Below are positions 44,998 through 57,309 of a DNA stretch of 64,000 nucleotides, piece by piece. The notes under the pieces are model-generated. The model worked only from the letters and a program-made list of their open reading frames with translations. It ran no database searches and was not told where the DNA came from. Source of the DNA: Scalesia atractyloides (Eukaryota > Streptophyta > Magnoliopsida > Asterales > Asteraceae); NCBI GenBank assembly GCA_947069175.1, contig CAMTDV010000019.1, positions 73,283,358-73,347,357 on the forward strand, in the 5' to 3' direction. Each line of letters begins with the position of its first letter. Position 1 is the stretch's first letter. Made by a program: the position numbers and the translations under genes.

Positions 44998-45175
44998 TTA
45001 CGGATCGTAGCCTTGTGGCATACGGACCGTAAGAAAGAAGGAAAAATGTAGCAGGAAGGCGGTTACGGACCGCAGGGCTTTATCCTTACCGTCCGTAACC
45101 AATTCAAATAAGTGCGAGCCAGGATGGCTTAAAGACCGTAAGCCATCACCCTTACAGTCCGTAAGGGACTGCCAG
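44998..45175. repeat. Promoter-proximal palindrome array (TTACGGaCCGTAA)
   Basis: Copies include TTACGGATCGTAG (as CTTACGGATCGTAG at 44997), ACGGACCGTAAG (45024), TTACGGACCGCAG (45063), TTACCGTCCGTAA (45089), AAGACCGTAAG (45133) and TTACAGTCCGTAAG (45155). The full form is a perfect 6-bp inverted pair around one base. The array ends about 145 bp before the LTR TATA box. Confidence 0.75.
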
Positions 45176-46164
45176 TGGCATAATGCTTGGCAGCTTGCAA
45201 TGTTGCCACCTTGCTCGCGAATTGCCACCATTATGCAGCTTGTGACACCTCATTGGACACTTGCTAGCACCTTAGAACCTGCCCTAACACCTAGCTTGAT
45301 CTTGTGACTCCTCTTCAAGTATAAATAAGAGTGATCATGCTCCATAATCCTTGCTCATTTCTTTCTTTCTCCTCTCTATCTTCTCTTTGGAAGTTCCTAG
45401 TAATTGGGAGCATCCTACTGAGTTATAATCTTTCTTTGGATCACTTGTAAGTGTTCCAACCCTGCTCTTTTCATTTTATTAGGCTTATATAGCCAAAAGT
45501 CAAGTGTTATCGTAATAACACTTTGACTTTCGGTTAAGACCATTATGGTCTAGCCATTGTTCGCTATGAACATGGCTAAGTGATTGTAAATCGGTAGGTG
45601 ATAATCCCTCAAGAGGGCACCTCCTAAAGATCTCGTTTACTAGACCAATTGACGGGTCAAAGTTATATTAATTAAAAGTCAAACAGGCCAGTTTTGAAAA
45701 TAATCATAATTTGATAATGTAGGTGTTATAAAATATATTTTGACACTTTAATTACTTGGTAATAATTATAAGAACATCTGTGAACATGTTCAGCCCGTCA
45801 ATTTTAGTCTTAGGGTCGGTTCGTAACCGAAAGTCACGAAGTTTGACTTCTGCTTTGACTTTCGATTCTGACCCGAATTAGATTAGTTAGCTACTGATCT
45901 AAGGTTGCATTATGAACATAATCTAGTGTAGCATAACCCTCTGAGGTTATATTACACGATCATAATCATAATCCGAGTTATGCACAAGTTTCATTATTAT
46001 GCTATCTTTGACTAATATGTCCTTTTTATAAAAAAATAAGGTTTTAATAACAAATGAACTTTCAAAATATTTACATATTGATATGTTAACATGTTTAACA
46101 TATTTTGATGTTAATAATCTGATCATAAACTTAGTTTTGTTTAAATATCATAAATTATGCTTTT

Positions 46165-46835
46165 AAAGGACCAAAATGCCATTTCGGCATCTAGAATGGT
46201 TTTAAACATAATTTCTCCACCAAAGCTCATTACCTACAGATGTAATATCATAAGTGAGATTATTTGGGATGTCAAAGTTTAGATTATGAGTTTACATACA
46301 AGTTCTTGTATTATGTCGACAAATGACAATAATGCTCCTACGACACTTAAAATGAGTTTTAACCATGCTTTATGTACAAAACCTTTTATCCACTGATATA
46401 TTATAAATAAATAACATATTCTGGTTATATAAAACTGACCATGACTTCAGATTTTATTAAACATCTCATAAATCGTCATTTAGCGACTTAAACGCCGTTT
46501 CGGCGCATAGTATGGTTTAAAACCACATTTAACCATCAAGACATGTTACCTATTGATTACATAACACATTTTAAGTATTTTTACAGTAGGTACATGTTCT
46601 AAACTCAGAATCCCAAATAAGCTATCGAAACTGTGTGAAATGATCAAAATGCCCTTTTAGTGCATAGTTTGGTCTTAAACTATTAACCACACATATATTT
46701 GATATCCTACTGATATTATATCATAAATTAAATATCTTATCCAGAATGTTTATGATCATAACATCAGATTACATGCAAGTCTCTTTTATAAGTTACATGA
46801 TGACCAAAACGCCCTTATGAGGCATAGTTTGATTT
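46165..46835 (+). repeat. Five degenerate tandem units of about 157 bp inside the solo LTR
   Basis: A landmark of the form GACCAAAATGCC..TTCGGCATCTAGAATGGTTTTAAAC recurs at about 46169, 46327, 46483, 46640 and 46799, each followed by a CATATTGATATCCTACTGATAT-like tract. Sequence between units is diverged, spacing is constant. Confidence 0.65.
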
Positions 46836-48219
46836 TAAACCTAAACAGCACATAAATTGATATCCTACTGATATCATAACTTATTTGAAACATAATGGCA
46901 TATGGAACTTGTTCACGACTCATCTGGTTACCTGATATCGCTTATATGCATACGGCTAAGCTTATGTAACTAGTTTACGTTATTTAACCAAAACGGGTTC
47001 AACCTTATCATTTGTATATCAAATTCCAGAATGTAAATAGTTTACCCATATTATACAAGTCTTAGTACTTGTCGGGTTTAAACTACATTATATTCCGGTC
47101 ATCGCTTAATCTAGCGTATCGTACATTATTCATTAATTTAAGCTAGCCGGTCTGAGTCTATGACTTAATTAGGACCCGTTAGCATTCTAATTGGTTACTA
47201 ATACCATCATTCCAGACTATTGCCTTCCAGTAGATTGCTACCTATTTTCCCTATACGGGCTTGAGATACGGTATATTACCGCTTGGTCGGGTATGGGATC
47301 ATTTAACCGGATTGTGGTTATAAAATTTTTATAACCCGTTTTAATCTATATTGTCTGATAACTTAAACATTGGGGGTTAACTCGACCGTCTCCTGGATAA
47401 CCTCGGCTCATTTAAGTTACTAATGGCCACGACCTAAGCACGAGGTGTAGGCATACACCTGACATATGCTAATGCTAAATTATTTTTATATACTCCTTGT
47501 GAGTTTTTAAGTGGCGTGTCGGTTAATCATGTTATTTGGTTTTTGCGCCAGACCCCATATGTATTGACAAACCTGTAAAACTGTATACGAGATCATTTTG
47601 AATTGTCCCAAGTTATTTATTAAAATGTGCCTTGTGCACTTAAAAACAATTTTGAAAAGATTTTCAAAATGTGTCGGTTATTTGTATTTATCAATGTAAA
47701 CTGACGTATTTTCAAACGACTAAGCTACAAGTACAACACGTAAATAAGCTGGGAGCTACTCGGTATCGACATAGGAGGATCTTGCAACTCCTTATTTGTG
47801 CCTAAATTCTGTTAAACATCTTTTGTATATTTTTACGATGAATCTTATTTACAAACCGTTTGTATATCTATTTTGAACTTTGAGCATTATCGGTTTGTAA
47901 TAGTAATTTAACTCTAAGACTTCCGCTGTGTTATTCTGTGTATATTGACTATGATGATATCAATCTTACGTCACAATACTCCCCACCGGGCCCACCGGGA
48001 TCTATGTGGAAATCAGGGTGTGACACAAACACCTTCTTTCACTCTCAAATTCCACCTTCTTTCACTCTCAAATTCCTCATTACTATCAAGTTCGTTATCA
48101 TCATCATCTTCGCTTGACAAATTTCTGACGAGGAAGTAGAACTAAAAATATATGAACGTTTCAGAAAGTCGTTTAGTGTATCGTTGAAGATGTCGGGAGT
48201 TCACAACCCAAAAGGAGGA

Positions 48220-49330
48220 AATATATAATACGCGATCGGTTCGCCGCACATGAATTATTGGTTAGTGATTATTTTTCACCCAACCCGACATATGATGATT
48301 GGAGTTTTAGGTGACGCTTTTGTATGAGCCGAACTTTATTTCTAAGGATTGGCAAAGATTTAAAAAGTAAATATGAGTTTTTCCAACAAAAAAAAACCTG
48401 ACGAGCGTGGTAGTATGGGATTTAACACGTTGCAAAAAGTCACGGTTGTCTTAGCCAAGGCACTAGTTCCGACATAATGGATGACTATTTAAAAATGTTG
48501 GAATGAGTGGCGAGGGAAAGTTTTCAATATTTGTGTGAGTATGTTATTAAACTACGTTTAGTGACATACAACAAATTTTGGAGTTTCATGAAGATAGACA
48601 TGGTTTCCCGGGATGATAGTAGTATAGATTGTATGAAAGAGGAGTGGGAAGTTTGTCCAATTGCGTGGCACAAACTTACACATGAGTGAGGATCATAAAA
48701 AAACCGGCTATCTACTTGAAGCGATTGCATCAAAAGATGTTTGGTTTTGGCATGCATTCTTTATTGTGGCCACTTCGAATAATGATATAAATATTGTTAA
48801 CCAATCACCCATTTTCAACGACTATATAAACGATGTTGGACCGAATGCCTCTTTTTTATGCAAACGAGGTGGAGTACAAATAGGTATATTATCTAGTGGA
48901 TGGAATTTACCCTAAATATGTTGTGTTTGTAAAAGCGTTTACACGGGATATAACTTTAGATGAAAAGAGAACAAAATTTAATGTAACTCAAATGACAACA
49001 ATAAAAGACGTCGAATGAGCTTTTGGTATTTCTTAGAAAAGATGGTGCGTTTTGAGCTTATAAAAAATATAGAGTTAGAAATGTGATGTACGCGTGCATT
49101 ATTTTACACAACATGATTTTGAAGGATGAATGACACACGATTTGTGAATACTACGAGGATGATACACAACGAAATAATGAAGACTTGATGAAGCGAGACA
49201 ATATAAACCAACGTGAAATTTTTAACAAAGAGACGCATCACAACCTTCGAGCGGATTTGATTGAACATATTTGAAATCTTTCACGATACAACACGATGAC
49301 GAGGATGATAATTAAAATATGTAATTCTAT
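48220..49330 (+). pseudogene. PIF/Harbinger transposase relic
   Basis: Reading across frames, 48240-49150 follows the plant Harbinger transposase layout: an N-terminal block (NPTYDDWSFR, FCMSRTLFLRI) around 48280-48350, DDYLKMLE with VARESFQYLCEYVIK at 48480-48550, SIDCMKEEWEVCPIAWHK with the first catalytic D at about 48625, YLLEAIASKDVWFWHAFFIV then ATSNNDINIVNQSPIFNDYI at 48705-48830 (second catalytic D in NNDIN), and a DVE-AFGI block near 49005-49030. At least ten stops or shifts interrupt it, so it is inactive. Family knowledge: active copies cut and paste with a 3-bp TTA target duplication and need a Myb-like partner protein, which is not seen here. Confidence 0.85.
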
Positions 49331-49339
49331 TTTTTATGT

Positions 49340-50080
49340 ATATTTTTCAGTAAATTTTTTATTGTTTGTTGGTTTAATTAACGTAAGTATTTAGTTGATT
49401 TGTTTTTCTATAAAAAAAAGAACAAAAAAAACAAGTACCCTCCACCTTCACCATCACACCTCCTCCACCTTCACCATCACACCTCGTAGCGTAAGCGAGT
49501 TCAAATAATCAAAGCAGATGATCAAGAAATTAAATTATTATTTTTATAAACGCACATTCCATTTGTCTAACTTTAGTCAACCCAAGAAAAAACATTTGGC
49601 ATCACTCATCTCCATGGCTGTTAGCTAGGGATGTGCTTAATATCATTCAAGATAAACACATGATTTAATTCCTTTCATTAATTCTAATTTGTAACAGTAC
49701 CTTCGGAAAATCTCACATCGTTCTATTTTTTTTGTCCACATGAGCGATGTCGGGACATAAGGAACGCCCCGCCTTAAATATCAACAACGTTTTTAAAAGT
49801 CTACACTAAGGCAACCAAAAACAATTCCGTGAGCTCCTGCGGACAATTCAAGATAACCACTTGTTGAATTCGTTCATTGATCCAAGTTTATCTAAATACC
49901 ATTCAAGATACACAATTGATTGAATTTGTTTTGTTGATCCAAGTTTATATCTAAATACCATTCAAGATAAATACATGATTGAATTCTTATCTTTTCTTGT
50001 AATTTATGTAAATGTTAGTTCAAGATAAACACTTGTTTTGAGTTCTAGACAACAGTTTCTCATTTTGATAATCATTTTTG
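49340..50080. other. Intergenic, with a duplicated CCTCCACCTTCACCATCACA block
   Basis: CCTCCACCTTCACCATCACACC is repeated in tandem at 49439-49482. The rest is AT-rich and shows several copies of a TACCATTCAAGATA(C/A)A motif (49895-50000). No gene is recognised. Confidence 0.5.
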
Positions 50081-50084
50081 CAGA

Positions 50085-52475
50085 CCATCATGGTTGGTTG
50101 ATAGCAACAGAATTGCAACGAAGATTAGAAGTGCATCTGGTGCATGTGATCCTGAAAACATTAGATGGAAAAGCAATACCACAAAAGCATGCCCAAACTG
50201 CCACCATATTGTTGACAATAATGGTGTAAATTCTCTATTTTACAGTCCTGCATTATCACACCTTCTAAGAATTATAATTTAGAAATATAAAAGAAAATTT
50301 TGTTTTAGATTTTTGGTGATTATCTATTCATGGAATATGTGATGTGATGGTCTGATGGTTTTACTTAGGGTAAGTTAGTATGAATCTTGATGTAAAATTG
50401 CTTTTACAAAATTCTATCATAAAAATATAACAAAAAAAATATAGACAAACATTTAGAATACCTTAAAGATTGGGAAATCTAAAACATTTTTGTTGCTAGG
50501 TTAATCAAGCGTGCGTGGGTTGTCCCGAGGGGTTAATTTGACCCGTTGGATCAAGAAATCATTTGGCATTTACTTGCTAAGAATGGTGTAACTGGTCTCC
50601 CGCCTCACCCTTTTAATGATAGTTTATTCCAACGGTCGAGGAAGATGATGGAATTTGTTATACTCATCCTCAAAGTGATACATTTCTCTATAAAGTTTAG
50701 GATCACTTTTGTTTCTCTCTCTCACTATCTTTTATGCGCTACGAACAAGTGCATTATGTGGGATCTCAACATATTATTGGTTTGAAATGAACGTGGCCCT
50801 GTCTTTCCATCTGCTATATGGATGTTAGTTTTACGTTATTTGTCTCATACAAAATGATCTTTTTTGGTTTGTTTTAGGGGTCCAACAAGATGGAAGTGTA
50901 TCTCACTTCTTTCAAAGCGTATAATACTAGAACTAGGAAGCGCTGTAAGATTCACGGTTGGGATAAGAAAATTATGGTTCTTTACGTAAGTTCCGTAAAA
51001 GAAGAAGGCGGGAAAGCAGAGAAAACAAATTGGGTAATGCAGCAATATCATTTGGGAACAGGTGAAGTAGAGAAAGAAGGCGAGTATGTGATTTCGAAAG
51101 TCTTTTATTAACAACAACCGCAGCTAAAACCTAATGGAAAAAGTGAAGATATCATACTTGAAGAAATAATTGTTTCTATTGTAAAGGTTGATCCCTGAAC
51201 CCCCGCATGCTGAAAGGCGGGTCCTGGATACGGATCTTGTTCAAAATCCTGCTGAAATTATTGTAGATCCTGGACAGGTAAGCTTCTGTTTTTTTATTTT
51301 ATTTTTGTAATGAATGTTGATTTGGTCGATGTACTATAAAGTTTAGTCAGTATTTACCTACTGCTTCTGTATTTCGGCCAAAAACAGAAGTGAGTTGACC
51401 AAATTGCGGTTATCAAAAGACTTAAAACGCTTGAGGTTCTGTTTATTAGATCTTACGGTCTAGCGAAGAATTTAAGACAAAGCCTACAAATAGAAAAATA
51501 GAAGAAAATGGTTTTCCCCAGCAAAACACACGGGTCTGGTTATGCAATGGGTCAATACGGCAGGTCAGGTTCGGGTCAAATTGGGAGGGTCAGGTCATGC
51601 AATGGCAAACTAGGTTCTAATCAAAACGGGCAGGCAAGGTCATGTAATGGGTCAAATTGGGTTCAGGTCAAAACGGGTGGGTCAGGTCTTGCAGTGGGCC
51701 AAACTGGGTTCGATCAAAACGGGCGGGTCAGGTCATGCAATGGTAAAGTGGTTCGGGTCAAAACGGGTCTCAGATCATAGGCCATCAGGTCATGGGTCAA
51801 ATTGGGTTCGGGTCAAAACTGGCCGTTTTAAAAAAAATGTCAATTTGGTTCAGGTCCTTCCGCATTTTCAAAATACATAAACTTTATTACTTTACAACCT
51901 GATTTATGACCCCTTTTTTTATATTTGTGTACAGAAAGATGAGATGGAGCCTGTTTATGAGGTTGAGCATAAACATCTAGTACGAGGCTTGATGATCTTG
52001 TGACAGAAACGAATCATGTTTCCGAGAAATTTGGGGCTAATAATGACAGTCAAGGCGGAGAAGAAGGAAAATGGTGGGACAATGAGACAATATCTCCTAA
52101 ATTCACAACAACTTGTGGAAGGACTACCTTTGTTTGACGAGTTTCTTGAGAGTCAATCTCCTCAAAGAGACGTTAAAAACCAAGAATCAAATGGAAAACC
52201 GCTTCTTGCAGACTATGCTCAATTAGGAGCAGAAAATTTTAAAAAGGATTGGAGGCATGTCAACATTTGGTTCTTGATCCGACAAATTTGGAATTTGATA
52301 CGGGCCTGATTTCTGGTTGAGTCAGCTTGTAAGTTTTAGTTCCATGCATGATTATATGTTTTATGTCACTCCTATTCCTGTTACAGATTGCTAAATTGGT
52401 GGAATTGATGATTTTTTGCAGGAATTGGAATCACAAGAAAGTTTTCTTGCATGGGGAGGCAACGATGGTTTTTTT
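50085..52475 (+). pseudogene. SOG1-like NAC transcription factor, multiply broken copy
   Basis: Exon order follows SUPPRESSOR OF GAMMA RESPONSE 1. 50085-50224: PSWLVDSNRIATKIRSASGA, then WKSNTTKACPNCHHIVDNNG (intact exon). 50500-50695: DPLDQEIIWHLLAKNG, then EEDDGICYTHPQ, with two one-base losses. 50880-51270: VQQDGSVSHFF, FKAYNTRTRKRCKIH, then KKIMVLYVSSVKEEGGKAEK and WVMQQYHLGTGEVEKEGEYV, with a deletion after the KIH block and an in-frame stop after SKVFY. 51935-52320: SQQLVEGLPLFDEFLESQSP, then LLADYAQLGAENFKKD. 52432 on: ELESQESFLAWGGND. Family knowledge: SOG1 is the plant master regulator of the DNA-damage response, activated by ATM/ATR phosphorylation. The copy keeps introns, so it arose by DNA-level duplication, not retroposition. 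A functional paralogue presumably exists elsewhere. Confidence 0.85.
51535..51840. repeat. Degenerate minisatellite (GGGTCAGGTCATGCAATGGG type) in a SOG1-like intron
   Basis: Motifs GGTCAGGTCATGCAATGG, GGTCAAATTGGGTTC and TCAAAACGGG alternate about eight times with a loose period of 40-50 bp. The overlapping glycine- and serine-rich ORF is a translation of the repeat. Confidence 0.75.
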
Positions 52476-52732
52476 TTCTTTTTTTAACATATTCATTTTC
52501 ATTCAAGATGCATACTTGGTATGTTGCATCTTTTATGTGAAACTATTGTATGTCATGTTCTTGAAACTAAGTTTGGATTATTATATAGATGGCACCCTAT
52601 CCTTTTGAATTAATTGTTTATAAGGTATGTTCTGCCATTCTTTTTGTATATAAATTTTGTTTTTCATTTGATCTCAATTTCTTATTTTTTTTTACCATTG
52701 TAACCCGTTAACGTAAACTTACCGTCAGTACC

Positions 52733-52803
52733 CTGCTAATTAGTGAGACGAGGTAAAATGCAACTTGTGTATTAGTGAGACGAGGTAAAATGCACCTTGT
52801 GTC
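52733..52803. repeat. Two-copy tandem duplication, about 33 bp
   Basis: ATTAGTGAGACGAGGTAAAA, then TGCAACTTGTGT at 52739, is repeated with one change at 52771. Non-coding. Confidence 0.85.
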
Positions 52804-53289
52804 GCGTAGATGACCTTCAAGGGTTAGTCTTAATTCTGGACTTGTCTTTCAAAAAGGCTGTAAACACAAATAAAAGATATTTTAATATTTTTTTACAATT
52901 TTAGTTGGTTTGTTAAATAATTAAATTGGGTTATAAACATGTGGCTAGTGATGTGGGATAAACATGTTACATGTTTAGATTAGCCATTATGTCCTCATGG
53001 GGTGTGTTTTGTAGATGAAATGGTAGAGCCCTTAGTGCAAAAGGTGACAAACTCAATGCCAAGTGTTATTGGGAATATCCAGCAAAGACATGACAAAATA
53101 TCAAATGATGAAGCATATGGGACCTTTAAAATCTGAGGTTCCAATGTGGGTGTAAAAATCGCGCATGGCCAGTCACATATGTACTTCTTTAACGGCTCAT
53201 TATTATAAATTTTAATCGTTACAAAAGGTTAAAAAGCTTCTACATTATTCTTAACTCTAAACTTGATTGAGGTCTATAAATACTGTGGC

Positions 53290-53900
53290 AACATGTAGCG
53301 TTGGTGGTGATGAGGACCGTCGACGAGATAACTATCCCCAAGAAACTAGGAAGACTTGAGGCATGTCCAAAGGACATGGTGACAAGCTTGGAAAATAGGG
53401 TAAAGTATTCACACCATCAACTAGATGTGTAGGGCATATGGGTTTGTGGATCTGATGGATAACTTCAAGAGGGCCCTTGATGTGCTAAGTGGTGATATGT
53501 GACGCCAGATTCATGACTTAAGAGCTATGCTCAAGGGTTAGAGCGCAAATTATGTGGTGAAGTGGAAGATGACAACGTCCAAACGAGTTTCAAAGAGTTG
53601 GAAGTTGATGTAGGCATGTGTAAAAGGATTATTATTGGAGGTGGCGAAATTAGCCGTCATTGCTCCTCCAAGGGCTGAGGTCTCTAAACAATCATCGTTC
53701 GTAGGTTAGACGTGAGGCAAGTATTGTTGGTGCCTTGTTATGGGAAATTGAGCAATACTTGGTTGGTCAAAACATCGCCAAATATTCGATGAAGTTCAGC
53801 ATGAGAACCCAATACATGAAGGATACTACGACTTTATAGTGGCAACGTCGATATAGAGATATTGAACTAGGTACGTGTACTATTACCAATTTGGTTTATT
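53290..53900 (+). pseudogene. Ty3/gypsy gag remnant
   Basis: Frames are broken, but the end is diagnostic: EIEQYLVGQNIAK, then TQYMKDTTTL, a stop, and WQRRYRDIELGTCTI at about 53740-53885, the conserved gag block of several plant gypsy clades. Upstream text (LEVAKLAVIAPPRAEVSKQS) suits the preceding linker. LTRs and pol of this copy were not found. It differs from the gag at 17030-18260. Confidence 0.6.
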
Positions 53901-54679
53901 TTGTTAGAGATCAAAAGGCAGTTTTACCTTAGAACGCCAGGACGACGCCAATAGTTTCTTTACATGTGTTTCATGTGTCATGAAATTTAGGTGCAATTTT
54001 GATGTACGTCTGATTAGAATTAACTTTTTTTTCTTTCTCTGAAATAAAAAAGACGGACATGAATGTTCACATCTGTTTCGGCTATCTTGATGAAAATCTT
54101 GGGTCAAACTGCAAACTATGTTCTAGAAAAAACAAACCAATTTTTCACGACCTTAAGGTTCAGTTTTGACGTGCCAGCAATTCTAAACAATATTTTTTTC
54201 CTTTAATTTCAAAAGCATATTTTTGTATTAGAGACTCTAAACATGATAAGTATTATTATTTATTAAAAGAATATATACACATAGTTTACATCACTAAAAT
54301 GAAAAAAAAGATAAATGATAAATGTTAAACAAAGGGTTCTGATTATGTGGTTTCAAGCTCTAAATCATAAGCCACAAGAAACTGTAAACTTTTGAAAGTT
54401 TAAAACTGAACCATAACCGCCCTGTATATATTTCAAACTGGCCAAATCATCCGACTTGCTTTGGTGTTATTTCATAGGTTTATGTACATCCTTACCCATT
54501 AGGCTTACGTGATAAATTATGAGTCAAATATACAAAACATATATATACAAATACAATTGTTGATAATTGTAATAACTATATTTATAATTATAATAAAAAC
54601 TAAATTATATATTAAATAAAAACTAATATATGGATCAAATGGGTAAGTTACAAAACTACTTTTGATTAGAGTTCTCTTT

Positions 54680-57306
54680 TAATCTAAATCTAATCTAATC
54701 TAAATATTAATAAAAGATTCCATTTAATGCCACGTGTCACTCGCTCCTTAATCTTATAATTTTTATCTATATTTACTTTAAAATATTTGTTTAATATTTA
54801 ATAATTAATTAATATATAGTTATCACTTATTATAAATTATATATAATATCAATAAATAATTGAATATTTAATTAATATAACTAGAATCCATATCCGTAAA
54901 AGTACGAATAATTGATAAACATTGATATAACTTGAATTACTTATCATTAATCTAGGTTATAACAAATAATTTTATACTTGAATTAAGGTGGAATGAATAC
55001 GTGAAGAATTATAAATAATATTTATAAGTATAATGAATATTTAGCAAATATATAGAAAATAATACATATAAAATTATACACTGATTGAATAATTAATATC
55101 TTAGTTACAACACTAATATATAATTTAATCTTCTAATCTTCTAAATATTAATAAAAGACTTTAAATAATGCCACATGGCATTCTCTCTTTCACCCTTATT
55201 AAATTTATTTATATTTGTTTAATATATTTTCTTTTAATATTAATAACTAATATTTATTACCACATGGCATTTTCTCAGTCAGTTTATCTAGAACTAACAT
55301 CTAATAAATTATTAATATCTCTTGAAATAATATGAAAAGAATTAATAATTCACAAATATAAAACTAATTAAAGATAATAAATAAATTGAAAACATATCAT
55401 GTATTACGCAGATAATAAATAAGTATTTAATTATTAGTCTAAATATTAATAAAATAATGTCACATTGCATTCTCTCTTTTACCCTTATTAATTTTATTTA
55501 TATTTGTTTAATATATTTTCTTTTAATATTAATAACTAATATATAGATTTCATTTATCTTTATACTTATCTTTATCTAATCTAAAATTAATAAATAACTT
55601 CATTTATCACCACATGTCATTTTCTCTTTCAATTTATCTAGATCTAACATCTAATAAATTATTAATATCTCTTGAACTAATATGAAAATAATTAATAATT
55701 CACAAATATAAAACTAATCAAATAATATAATAAATTGAAACCATATCATGTATTATGCAGATAATAAATAAGTATTTAATTATTAACTAGAGTTTACTCT
55801 ATTAATCTAACTTCTAATAAAGGATTCCAAATAATATCACATGTCATTCTCTTTTTCAACTTTATAATTTTTTATTTATATATTTTTAATTTTAATACAT
55901 ATTTTTAATAACTAATAATTTTAAATTTTAATACATATTTTAATAACTAATAAACAGATAACATTTATCCTTTATCCTTATTTTACTGTTTTTCGTCCTT
56001 GTGGTTTGTCAAAAATCAGTATTTCGTTTCATTGTTTTAAAATTGTCATTTCAGTCCCTGTGGTTTCACTTTCATAAATATTTCAATCCATTGGTTTGTC
56101 AAAAATCACTATTTCTGTCCATTACTTTGCAATATAGTGTCAGAATAATTGGATGGCTTTAACGAAGGTGGATTGAAATAGTTACGAAAGTGAAACCACA
56201 GGGACTGAAATGACAATTTTTAAACTAATGGACTGAAATAGTGATTTTTGACAAACCACATAGACGAAAAACGTAATTAACTCTTATTTTATTTATCTAT
56301 CTATAATTTCTGAATAAACATACTGCTGATTTATTAAATGGTTATGACCACCCTAACCAAATCATCATATATATTATATATACTTTCTACCGGTATAATA
56401 TATACTTTCTACCATATTTTATATATTACATAATAATATAATTATCACAGTAATTTTTATATATTTGTTTTACGTAATCACCTCTTGTCTTACACGGGTT
56501 AAATAAAAAAAAATCAAATAAGTGGTAATAAATCATTTATTATAATATAGAAATGGATTACATATTTAACACTATTAACAAAAAAAGTTTTGCAAATCTT
56601 CTGTAATCAATCTTATTTAAGAAATAGTTAATAGTTGAAATATATTTAATGTTAATCTGAATTAAATAACAATATAAAAACAATATTTTTGGTTAAATAA
56701 AAACAACTTTAGAAAAATATAATTCATTGAGTACCAAAAAAAAAAAAACAAATAAACCGGATACATAATAATTAATTAAACTTATAAGCATTGAGGCAAA
56801 AACTTATGAATGAATGAATTATTTGGTTTAATATGATTCGATTCCAACAAACTTTCTAATTGTTTGTTATCCAATATATTTGTTTTAAATATTATGACAT
56901 CGAATTATGTTATCATTTATTTATTTTTGTATATATTTTAATTATAAAATCCGATCATTTAATTAAGATTCTAATAATTTTTATTTTTAAAACCCGATTT
57001 TTAGGAATTTAATTTTCCATACTTAATACATATTATTCAGTTTATTATAAAAAAAAAAACATTGCAAATAGTGGTTGTTGTGATTGCTGGAAATTATGAA
57101 AAATTTGATCGGGCAATTATATGTTCTTGTAACTACTAAATGGATCAAATATAAACTTGTTAAGCATCCCACGTTTTGATCATACACGACATAAAATTAA
57201 TTCGGACATTTGAAAAGCGTCTCAGGGATATCGTTTTTAACCTTTATTACTAATTATTTGTTTTCTTATTTATTCAACCCGTGTAAAACACGGGGTTATA
57301 ACCTAG
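54680..57306 (+). mobile_element. Helitron-like non-autonomous block with repeated 5'-end-like units
   Basis: The 3' end is a textbook Helitron terminus: 7-bp stem CCCGTGT/ACACGGG (57278-57294, loop AAA), then GTTATAAC and CTAG at 57303-57306, followed by T. The 5' side starts around TCTAATCTAAATATTAATAA at 54692. Similar starts recur near 55131, 55437, 55590 and 55795, each followed by (C)CACATG(T/G)CATTCTCTCTTTCA-like text, so either 5' ends were amplified or several copies are nested. No Rep/helicase coding is seen. The true 5' base is uncertain. Confidence 0.6.
55988..56275. mobile_element. Foldback (CGTCCTTGTGGTTTG type)
   Basis: TTTTTCGTCCTTGTGGTTTG, then TCAAAAATCA on the left against TGATTTTTGACAAACCACAT, then AGACGAAAAACG on the right. 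It is inserted in the Helitron-like block. Same general type as those at 33372 and 36531. Confidence 0.85.
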
Positions 57307-57309
57307 TAA

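Larger units (their letters stand above)
44810..48025 (+). mobile_element. Solo LTR, 3216 bp, target duplication CAAAC
   Basis: Starts AGTAACACCTCGTAAATTCG (the usual TG changed to AG), ends CAGGGTGTGACA, and is flanked by CAAAC at 44805-44809 and 48026-48030. The TATA box GTATAAATAAG is at 45319-45329. Upstream of it, 44998-45175 holds about six copies of a short palindrome related to TTACGGACCGTAA. In the transcribed part, 46165-46835 holds about five degenerate units of roughly 157 bp. The last 0.8 kb matches 1-794. No internal retroelement coding sequence is present. Confidence 0.9.
44590..49330 (+). mobile_element. Decayed PIF/Harbinger element interrupted by a solo LTR
   Basis: Left flank 44590-44809 and 48026 onward are one sequence once the solo LTR and one copy of CAAAC are removed. 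Downstream lies a Harbinger-type transposase relic. The terminal inverted repeats of the Harbinger element were not identified, so both outer limits are approximate. Confidence 0.5.

Noticed and set aside
51508..51780. Glycine- and serine-rich 90-residue ORF
   Set aside because: Translation of a degenerate minisatellite in an intron of the SOG1-like relic.
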